From Atherinomorus stipes (Eukaryota > Chordata > Actinopteri > Atheriniformes > Atherinidae), in the NCBI GenBank assembly GCA_023101725.1, contig JALJCO010012663.1, positions 310,001 to 374,000 on the forward strand: 64,000 nt of DNA. The letters run 5' to 3'. The translations under genes were made by a program, and so were the position numbers. Every line of letters starts with the position of its first letter. Positions within the stretch are counted from its first letter, which is position 1. Below are positions 46,933 through 64,000 of the stretch, in pieces. A model generated the notes under the pieces. That model did not search any database. It saw only the letters and a program-made list of their open reading frames with translations, and had not been told where the DNA came from.

Positions 46933-48570
46933 CAGACATATTCACCATGACTATTATAACAGTACAACCACTCAGACTGAATGTTCAATTTTCAAGAACA
47001 AAAACACAATGAAATAAACACAATTTGATAAACATGTAAATACCACTGAGGTGAAAATCTAAAGTTCTTCCTGGTCTTGATTTCAGTCTTTGTTCATAAT
47101 GTGCTCATTGTTTAAACGTTAGAGTTAGTCCTCGAGCGAGAGTTGTGAGAATACATTAAAATATCACATATTACTTGAAAGCTTTTTGGAATTTTTTTTA
47201 TATTTAAACATCATCATGATCAGTGCTCGATGTTAAATGTTGTCTGTTTGTAAGATCAATCAAACAAAATGTAACAGGTGAATGAGAATAAAACAGAACT
47301 GATATGGATCATGAAAGAGTTGCTGCTGTACAAAGCATGCAATGAGTTTTATATGTTGCTATTTATTAACAGTATTCACTCATTCCTACAGAATTCATAA
47401 CACCTCTTAGAATTTTTTTTGTTGAGTAAACTTAAAAAAGGCTTGTGAAATAGATGGTCAAGGTTCAATCTACATTTACACCCCTATTTTTTTCATTTAT
47501 ATTCTTTTCTGAAGCAACAACATTTTTATAGATTGTGTTTAATCATTTTACACTAATCTTTCTTACTTAAATACGCTCCTCCAAACTGGCAGTTTACATT
47601 ACTTACTCTGATGATTGATTTGGTTCTTATGGCACTACTATTCATTCATACTGGTCAGTATGTTAGATCCCTGGAGATAGGCATATGACACTGTGGTGTA
47701 GTCCAGCCCTAGGTTTATTTTTACATGTTAGGACAAAAGGAAAGGAAGGTGTAAGAACATTAAGAAAATACCTCTTAAGACAAGCCCCGTGAGCACCAGG
47801 TATCAGAAGAAGTATGGTTCAGCCATTATGGCTTTTAAGAACATGTGTGCAAATCCACTTAGAAAATCTACCTTGTTATAGTCAAAAGCACAGGATCATT
47901 GGTTATGTGTTGTAGGTTTGTTTTGGATTGACACTACTTCTTAGTGTGGAAATTTATAACTAAGAAATTTTAAATCTGCAAGAAAAAAAAAAAAAAAAAA
48001 CTGGCCTGTGAGGCAGATAATGTACATGAAAAAAAAACAAACTTTAACAACATCAATTACGTGAATAAATCATATTAACAACCACCACAAATGAAAAATA
48101 ACAATATTGTTTGTGCTTTTATGCATTCTGTCTCTTCTTTGTACCATAGGGGCCCTTTAGGCTCAATGTTTGCTTGGTTTGTACCACAAAAGAATAATTT
48201 TATTTAATAAAGTGCCTCTTTTTTTTTTTTAGCAGTTGTGAACATTTTTTTAATCAACTATGTGTATATCGCCACAAGAAAGTGAGCATAAAGAGTTAAA
48301 AAATGTAATCTTTAGTTATAATATTTCTATAATAAATGCTATACAGTTGATATTTACATATAAAGTTGCCTAATGAGTTGTAGTTGTTTAGATTTAGTTG
48401 TAAAAGGGAGCATCCATACACAAAAGCCATACATGCTTTAACATAAAGTTTTGCTAAAGAAAATTGACATTTTTTTCTCATGTTTTCCTCATTTTTATTC
48501 TTTTCAAAATTTTGAGTTGTCACATCAAAATAATTGAAATCCAAATTGGCTACTCTTCATGCCTTTCCTA
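45889..48570. other. AT-rich non-coding DNA downstream of gabrb2
   Basis: No coding sequence and few recognisable repeats. A runs lie at about 46902-46929 and 47982-48000. On the minus strand several AATAAA hexamers occur (for example near 47362, 47713 and 48200), so part of it may be gabrb2 3' UTR. Confidence 0.4.
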
Positions 48571-48576
48571 ACTTAA

Positions 48577-49570
48577 AGGCAGTGTAAAAGATGTTTGTGG
48601 CAATTCAGAAAGCAGAGACTGTTAGCGAGTTTTGGAATAAAGTATGCGCAAGACCAGCCTGCTTGATTGCTTCTTCCCTGGCCACGCCTTTAAGACATCA
48701 TGCTCGAGCCTGGTCCTGATGCCGGTGTCCAGCAGACAGCAGGTATAGATTCTTCCAACATGTCACAAACGCAGGTAAGACAAACCTATTTTTGAAATGG
48801 TGTCAATATGTCTGAACTTTGCTAACTGCTACTGTAGCAGAATGATTGTTAGCTACAGTACCTATTGTAAACATCAGATGAGAGGGTGCACACTACTTAC
48901 AGAACATAGTAAGATTGACTGACAGGAAATAGTCAACGGGCAATAGACGAGAGTGCACCACTTCCGGCATGGAGTAATGTTGCGTGCCAGAAATGGTGCA
49001 CTCCTGTCTGATGTTGACAGCAGGTAGCTAACAATCATTCTGCTAGCAGTTAGCAACGTTCAGACAATGACATCTGTTTTACTTGCATTTGTTACGTGAT
49101 GAGAAAATCTGTTCCTGCTGTCTGCTAGACGCCGGGATTGAGACTTGGCTTGTTCACATTGTTTTAAATCTAAGCTAAAGACCTATTTTTTTCGTCTAGC
49201 TTTCAATTCTAACTAGTTTATTTATTCAAGATTTTACTGTCTTTTATGTACACCCTGCGCTCTCCCAAGTAGCCTGTACTGATTCTCTGTTGGTTGTTTT
49301 CATAGCTCTTAACTACTTTGCTCTTAATTTTTCCTAGTATTCAATTTAGCATTTTTATGATGTTTTACATTGTTGTCTCTTTCTCTGTTACCCCTGCTGT
49401 AAAGCACTTTGTGTTTCCAATGGGTACTGTAAAGGGCTATAAATAAACTTGAAACTTGGCCAGGGAGGGAGCTGTGGCTCAAACAGGTTGGTCTTGTGCA
49501 TGCGCTTTATTCAAAAACTTGCTAACAGTCTCTGCTTTCTGAATTGCAACAAACATTTTCTATACTGCCT
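48577..49570. mobile_element. Long fold-back element with TTAA flanks
   Basis: AGGCAGTGTAAAAGATGTTTGTGGCAATTC... at the left is mirrored at the right end (TGTATAGAAAATG-type, GAATTGC..). Both are flanked by TTAA (48573-48576 and 49571-49574). The pairing continues for most of the element: AGCAGACAGCAGG near 48731 with CCTGCTGTCTGCT near 49116, and GCAGAATGATTGTTAGCTAC near 48837 with its complement near 49024. Removing the nested insert leaves a roughly 690-bp element that is almost one long hairpin. TTAA flanks suggest a piggyBac-like MITE, but TA flanks are equally possible. Confidence 0.85.
49150..49453 (+). mobile_element. LINE 3' end nested in the fold-back element
   Basis: The insert is flanked by the 7-bp duplication ACTTGGC (49143-49149 and 49454-49460). 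It contains TAAGCTAAAGACCTATTTTTTTCG at its start and GTAAAGCACTTTGTGTTTCC...AAAGGGCTATAAATAAACTTGAA at its end, the conserved 3' terminus of L2-like fish LINEs. It is a short 5'-truncated insertion. Confidence 0.8.
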
Positions 49571-50081
49571 TTAACATGAAATGAATAATAGTATCAGCTT
49601 TATGCTCTTTGACATAATGAATTAGAAAACCATTTTGACTTTAAATTTGTTTCAGTACTTTAAAGCAGTTTGAAATAAATAATATTCAAGAATAATATCA
49701 AATTATCAATTTGTATCTGATATTACATTTTGGCAATTATATAAACCATAACTAACTAAATATGTAAAAAAGCAAACAGAAAAAAAAAAAGAAGCAAAAA
49801 ATGGATCTACAATTTACTAAATATGTGAAATTTTAAACAATTACTCTGGAACAGGCACCTTATATGAAACAAATCTCTGTTCTACTGTATAAAGTTTCTA
49901 TGTGTAAGCCAGCTGTTGTTTCCCAAGTTATGACCGATTTAGTCCTGAATACAGAAATTCAGTCTATTATCATAAGATCACATAAACATGAAAACAAACC
50001 ACATACAAAGAGAAGAGCAACATATTTTGCTGTTTGTATTCGGCCTCACTGATGCCCACTGATGTCCTTTGTATTCTTTTT

Positions 50082-57777
<7,696 letters not shown>

Positions 57778-58853
57778 CTGAAAGAGGGCACAAATGACAG
57801 GAATAATTGGGATTAGTAAAGGTTTATATGTTCATAATTATGCCCCATCTGGTACTTGAGCTAGTCTGCTAATTAATCAGTTACCATGATCAGCATTTGT
57901 TACCATTTTACATTACAAAGCAGACATCATAATTCCTTTTTGGGTCACTGACTAGAAATGAGTAGTACAAGAAATGAATGACTCTTTGATTCTGTAGCTT
58001 GCCTTAATGTTGGCATGCACCATCTTCAATTGCTACCAAATGACTTTGGAAGCGTAAAATTATTGTTACTTTTCCATAATGGCTTGGACATAGAGGAAAA
58101 GATGGGCATCCATTTCCATATCATTGTCAAATGGAAACATGGTAATAGTAACTATTCAGTTAATATATGTAGTTAAAAACAATCTAATTTTGTAATTATC
58201 TCTTTGTGTCATTAAACCTTTTACAATGAGGCGTGGATATATTCATTTATTATAATTGTCGACTGTACAATCAAAATGATCTATTTGTGTTTAAGACTGT
58301 TTGTGTCCCTCGTTTAGTACCTTTTCATCGTAGTTTTAAAAGAACAAATGAAAACTTATTTTTCAACTTTCATTTAACCTATTATAGTTATATTGTGGCA
58401 TACTGTACAGTTGCTTGCTGCATTTGCTCTCAACGTTAGTGGAAAGTCCACGCCGATGTCTCAGTGCTGTCCAGCAGCAGTTTTGTGTAAACTTCATGTA
58501 AAAATCCAAGTTTACTGAGATAAGTTTTATCACATGCTCTGCGGCTCAGTATACATGAAGCAACTTTATTATGTTGTGTCCCTTGAGCACCTAAATGATT
58601 AATACAAGGAGCAAGCTCGATTAAATAACCAGCCTTTGCATCCATTTTTTCCTACTAAAACTCAATAAAATCTGCAAAGCGACAAGAAGTGTGGCCATTA
58701 ATATTAATCTGAACCAAAACTAAACTCTCCTTTGCTCTCATTTTGGCCAAATCATCAGAGACTTGGATAGCAAAGCGGGCAGTGGGCGGGAAAGAATAAA
58801 TGATTAAGTAACATGGTACTCCACCAGCTTTGTTTGGGAAAGTCAAGACAAGT

Positions 58854-58887
<34 letters not shown>

Positions 58888-59499
58888 TTCATCAGACCAT
58901 GAAAATTGGCACTTATATGAACCACTGCCTACTGTCTGTATTCTTGCTGTTATCTTGTCTGCTGACTTCAGGGGTAAAAAGAGCATTGGTCTCAGAGAGG
59001 TAGAAGAAGAAGAGACGAAAAGAGCCAAGATAAAGCTGAGGATATGAAGCGATGGTGTTCATATACATTTGCAATAAAATTCTGGAGTGTCGCACGCAGT
59101 GGTGTCGTGTTTAAATGCTACATAGTTTATATTTTCATATTTTCTTCAATCAGCTGTTCATTAAAACTATCCGTTCAACATTGCATCTGTGGAAATACAG
59201 AGTTGACAACTCTCTGCTTTAAGCGTCTCTGTGTTAACCCCGCCCGCCTCAAATGTCCGATCAATCACACACAATACATCTCAGAGCTCCTCGAAAAGAA
59301 AATTCTTCCCGGTTGAGGGGTCGAGAACAAGCCACAAGCCATCCTCAATCACGTCCGTAAGAACAAAATGACATAATTTTGTTCTTGTGGCCCCGAGAAA
59401 AAGAAGAAAGTTGTCGCTTCTCGTGGAGTATATAACACCCTTAATGCACAAAAATAGCACCTCGATCCATTAAAGCAGAAGTCATCTTAACTAGAAATG
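57778..59499. other. gabrb2 intron, 5' of the first visible exon
   Basis: AT-rich, with a run of about 30 A at 58856-58886. No upstream gabrb2 exon, such as the one encoding the Cys-loop (YPLDEQNC type), was recognised. Confidence 0.5.
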
Positions 59500-60040
59500 T
59501 TAAAAGAAAAATTTAATTATTAATTTTTAAAAATTTATTTATCCTTTATTTAACCAGACAAAGACATTACGAACAAAATTCTTATTTACATTGCCGGCCT
59601 GGCAAGTGCCATTTTGCACCTGTAGAGTAAGTGAAGAATTTAAACAAGTTTAAAAGAGGAGTTAAATAATAACAAAAATTTTACAGTTCTTATTTAAAAT
59701 CACCTTTAAATTTTGTTTAAAAACAGAGACAGAAGTAAAATCATCAAATTTCAGATATTTTTGTAATGTGTTCCAGTCATTTAAAGCTGCTGAAGAAAAG
59801 GGCATTTGTGCAAAGCGAGAGTTTGTTTTAGGGATTTGTAGCATGATTTAATGGGAGGACCGTGTGTTGTATTTGTCTGTACTGTAGAAACTGTGTGCAG
59901 AAGCTGACATAAGTATGGAGGTGAAAAACCAAGGAGTGTTTTATAGATGGGGGTGAACCAGTGAAAAGTCTTTTCCCTGATAAAATAGGTTGATGACGGT
60001 GAATCAGACTCTTACCAAAGCAAGTCAGAAAGAGTGGCAA
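59500..60040 (-). pseudogene. L2-like LINE 3' end, antisense
   Basis: On the minus strand, broken frames give a C-terminal RT region (PIYKTLLGFSPPYLCQLLHT at about 59955-59896; then PFSSAALNDWNTLQKYLKF at about 59805-59749 and FTSVSVFKQNLK). A 3' tail with CCAGGCCGGCAATGTAAATAAG and GGTTAAATAAAGGATAAATAAA follows, the familiar end of fish L2-type LINEs. Frame breaks near 59840 and missing upstream domains make it a dead fragment. Confidence 0.75.
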
Positions 60041-62629
60041 AATTTTTTACTTGAGAAAAAAATAGCTAATCGCTTTCCAAGCTTCCACTGTCTGATATCT
60101 GCAACAGATGATGACAAGGTCTTACAATGGATGTGCTTTTAGTCCCTTTGAAATAAGCCATTACAAAGCCTCTGCAGGATGCTAATTGGTCAACACTATG
60201 CGACTTGGCCACAGATGCTTTGAGATGGACCTTGTTGTGATTTTGATCTTGCAAGTCTTGTGAGGTCCTGACTTTACCTTTGATAATTTTCAATGATGAT
60301 AGCTGCATTCCTCTTTGCATTGTGGTTCACTGTGGAAGCTTACTGGGAAACTTCATAAAACTGAGTCATCATTAACAAGCTAACTACAGTGAGGTCACTC
60401 GTGTCAAAGTGCAAATGAAAGACTAAACTTTCAATATGCTTCACTTCCCCAAGAGAAAAATCTTTATTGTAGGTTTGCATTAATAAACTGATAAAAACAG
60501 CCCAGTGCACTTCTAATATTCCATTATGATAACAGCAGGATTATGCCAACAACCATGAATGCTTTTCTGCACGCCAACATGCATGATCATTATTTGTATG
60601 TTTGCCTTGGGGATTTACTTGAACGCACGTAGATTTTCTTTTTTCCCCGGGTGATTATTGTATTATATTGCGTTGTATATTAGATTGCTTGCCTGGACAT
60701 TGACCCTTTTTTGAATAATTGCATGTGAGACCAATACTTTCTCAAAAGCCAATGATGGAGGGATTTAGACGCTCAGAGTGAATAAGTTAGATTTGCATGA
60801 GTATACACAGAGGACGACAATGAAAAGTAATCTGTGCTTAATAACATATGACAGCATGTTTGACAGAACAATTAAAGGGAAACTGTGTGCTGCTCCATTG
60901 ATTGGTGTCGAAAATATTGAATGTTATACCGCGCATCCTTTCTTCTTGCAGTTTCCTATGCTAGTTCCCAATCCCCAAGTTGCTCCGTTTTTATCTTCTT
61001 CCCTTCACCACTTTTTCCAATTATAGTCGTCTCCCCTCTCTTCCCTTTGATATCAGTCTCTCAGATTTGTCCATCTAGATTTCACATTACCCTCCCGCCT
61101 CTTCACCCTCCCCATTCCCCTCACTCCTTAATTAATACATGTGTGACCCATTAAGCTGCTGTACATTAATAAGCCAGACTCTTCAGTGGCTGATTTCACT
61201 ATCCTCACACTGACAAGTCCTGTTCCTTTGGATGAAAGCAGAGCTGGGGACTCATTGTACCAATCTAAAATACTGCTTTTTCAAAACAAAAAACTACAAC
61301 TGAAATTGAGTTTCTTTCACCATTATTATGTTCTTTTTTTTTTTTTTTTATCGTTGAAATAAATGAAATCTAAAAATGTGTAGTATGACTAAAAGATGGG
61401 CAGTAAATTCAGCTGCTATGATTAAATGTGTCCCTGTTAAGTGTAAATTGAAACAAAGGTAGGTAAGAGCAGGGGCAGACAGATTTCACTTAATTTCGGA
61501 TACATTTCTTAAGTGATAAAATTGCAGCTGAACAACCCCCATACTTGAGATTCAAAATTTAAATTGGAGTTAATGAGCTCAGTCCCAGCAGATCATCAGT
61601 GGAGGATGAAAGCTCTCTTTCCCCTCACACGACCAGCAAAGCAACACAGCATCAGAATGAGATCATCTTTACATTCTCTTCAGAGGATTATCGTAACAAA
61701 TATCTTTTTACTGAGGTTCTATGTGATTGTGAACTCAATGGGATAAAACCTGTTGATTTGAAATTCTCTCATTTTGTCTTGCACAGCAGGGTAAAACAGA
61801 AACAAATAAAAAACTCCACCTCTACTGTTGTGTTTGGAGTCTTTTTGTCATCGGTATATCGAAAGACAGCTGGCATAAATATTTCAGGTGTGTTAGCAGA
61901 AACTACTAAAATACATCGCAAAGTAGGATTGGCCTCAAGTTCACTACAGTACATGTATGTATGGGTAGGATTTTACTTTTATTGTGTTGACTTGTCAAGG
62001 GACTAAGGATGGAAATTAGCTTAGCTATTAGCTATAATCCTGCATATTTACATGGTATGTTTGTTAATACGCATTGTCCCTTTTTAAACTCAAACTCACT
62101 GAGAATTACAAGGAGGAACATGTCTAATATTACTCAAAGATACATTCTTACCAAGTACTTCTGGGTCACAGAAAATAGTACAGTGACAATAAAAGTTATG
62201 TTAAATATATACTTTAAAGCAACACTACGTAACTTTTTAACATTAAAAATATGTGTTTCTGACTAGTTTTAATGGCACATTAACATTAATTATGTACATT
62301 TCTGGAGCAGTTGCATCACATTACAGCTGAGATTCCCTTTTAGCACCACATCATATGCCAGCAACTGGATCTCAACACATCAGCAATTTTGACCGTACAC
62401 ACCTTGTCGGATTTATATATATAACTTTTTTGAATAATAATAAAAAAAAGACATCATCGGAGGAAGAAAGGAAAAGAAAAGAAAGAAAGAGAGAAACGGG
62501 ACAGAGCAAGAAATGAGAATGTTCGCTAGATTCTTCTACCCGGGAGAGGGGTCAGAGTAGGATCCAAAATGGACACTGGATTAGCTGTGATCAGGAGGAT
62601 ATAGTGAATCTATAAATTAAGCATTAATA
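60041..62629. other. Intronic non-coding DNA
   Basis: No exon is recognised. A T run lies at 61335-61350. TTTAAAGCAACACTACGTAACTTTTT at 62213-62238 looks like one terminus of a MITE; no partner end was found nearby. Confidence 0.5.
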
Positions 62630-62826
62630 TTCATCCATCCATCCATCCATACATACATCCATCCATCAATTTTCTCTATAATCATAATAATGATAACTAT
62701 ATTCCTACTATTACTACTACTGCTACTACGACTGCTACTGCTAATAATAATAACAACAACCATTATAATAGTAATGATAAGAGTTAGTTCTATCACTGTT
62801 GTAATTATTATTATTATTATTATTTT
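62630..62826. repeat. Cluster of ATCC, TAC and AAT/ATT microsatellites
   Basis: ATCC units at about 62633-62668, TAC/TGC triplets at 62696-62738, AAT/AAC at 62740-62760 and ATT at about 62800-62824. Confidence 0.9.
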
Positions 62827-64000
62827 CATTATTATATAGCCATCACATGAACTTTTTTCAAGTATTTTTCAGGATGAAACTAAATGATAAAACCAAGAGC
62901 TCCGAGACAGAAGTCTTGTTATTTAAAACCACCACTGTCTCCACCATTTTTATGGACTGTCACCTGCTCTCAAAGCCAACACTTTATATTTACAAAGTAC
63001 TACTTGCTCTCTGCATCTGATATTCTTTTAGTCAGTGTGTCACAACATCAACACCAAACACTATGTGCTTAACTCAGACACGTAGGCAAATGTGTACATT
63101 TATTAGTGCTATAACGCAGTCATTGATCTGAATCAGTCTTCCCCATTCCACTTATCTCATACTCTTTCTAAATCTCTAAGGCAGTCTTGGTAATTTTCCA
63201 TCTCTTTGTTCTAGTAATAAAGTTAATATGTCACAGGGTTTGACACAGATACACTGCCCTGATTCCCATCCCCCGTCAATTAACTGAATTGTACAGACAG
63301 AGAGACAGAGAGAAAAAAATACATAGAAAAACATTGTTATACTGTAGCCTAGTCTAATTACTTTGTCATGGTAAGATTAGTCTGTTTTTAATTTAGCAGA
63401 TTTATATAGTGTATTAATACTTTGCATACACATAACTCTTGATGTCCTGTCTGCATGTAACAGCTTAGCTAACATGTTAACACTGACTTTCTTTTGTTTT
63501 CCACTCCAAGAATTATGAGTAGTGAAGATCCTTTGCCAATTTTTTTTTTCATTAAATGGGGCCATCATAATTAGTTTATAATCAAATGATCCTCTTTTAC
63601 ACCGTATTACAGCTGTTTTCTCACAGATCATGACCTTATACAAAATACTTATGAAATAAGGATCAATTCCACCTCATAAATTCAACACATTCTGTTTGAT
63701 GCATCACAAATAAGGATTAATTTAATCTACAGTATACGTTTAAAACGCGTACAAAGGTTTCTCATGGAGTTCAAAGTGTGTGAGCGTTGGCATACCAAAA
63801 TAAGTGAAATTGTTCTTGATAGCATCAGAGGAGATAGCAGTACAATACCAAAGCTATTTAACTGGGACTCTGGCATATCTCCCTGACCAAATCTGACTCC
63901 AGGCTTTTTTATCAAGCTTATGAAATAATGTCCCAGTTGATTTGCTTTAATGGGCAAAGGGTTCTGGAGGGAGATAAAACATTGGCTTTGATATTGCTCT
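62827..64000. other. Intronic non-coding DNA to the window end
   Basis: No exon, RNA gene or bounded repeat is recognised. Confidence 0.5.

Noticed and set aside
61599..62006. 135-codon plus-strand frame
   Set aside because: No signal peptide, domain or codon pattern supports it. It lies inside the gabrb2 intron and is compatible with chance.
57778..64000. Search for upstream gabrb2 exons, including the Cys-loop exon
   Set aside because: No minus-strand match to the conserved beta-subunit segments was recognised, so the exons are taken to lie beyond the window.

Overview
The window looks like nuclear DNA of a ray-finned (teleost) fish. The reasons are intron-containing vertebrate genes with GT-AG splice sites, a teleost-type second insulin gene, AT-rich non-coding DNA with long TA/CA microsatellites, and a dense mix of repeats typical of fish (hAT and Tc1/mariner elements, fold-back MITEs, L2/Rex-like LINE fragments, L2-tailed SINEs, Ty3/gypsy). 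Only two cellular protein-coding genes can be supported; most open frames are chance or transposon remnants.

Layout. 0.8-3.1 kb: remnant of a Ty3/gypsy element (LTR, tRNA-Pro-like primer site, gag with a SCAN-like capsid region, start of protease), joined to a broken pogo-type transposase N-terminus. 3.3-4.1 kb: a TIR element with a relative at 32.2 kb. 4.8-5.3 kb (+): a two-coding-exon insulin-like gene with all six cysteines but no dibasic cleavage sites, and a 571-bp TIR element 62 bp before its coding-exon acceptor. 5.3-44 kb: a gene-poor transposon graveyard with several elements that can be delimited to the base by 8-bp target duplications (11.9, 18.0-20.8, 34.6-35.9 and 38.7 kb), a near-perfect 77-bp-arm palindrome at 22.7 kb, a Tc1-like element carrying a G-run-rich insert (27.9-29.9 kb), and long TA tracts near 31 kb.

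44-58 kb (-): the 3' part of a GABA-A receptor beta subunit gene, best matched to beta2 (gabrb2). Four exons are visible, covering the last part of the ligand-binding domain, TM1-TM4, the intracellular loop and the stop. The 5' exons are not seen up to the window end, so the next intron is longer than about 6.2 kb. Downstream of the stop lies a roughly 1-kb hairpin-forming element with a LINE 3' end nested in it; it may lie inside a long 3' UTR. 58-64 kb is intron sequence with one antisense LINE fragment and microsatellites.

The two genes are about 45 kb apart and converge (insulin +, gabrb2 -); nothing in the sequence links them functionally. Family names for repeats come from recognition of termini, target duplications and protein motifs, not from database searches.
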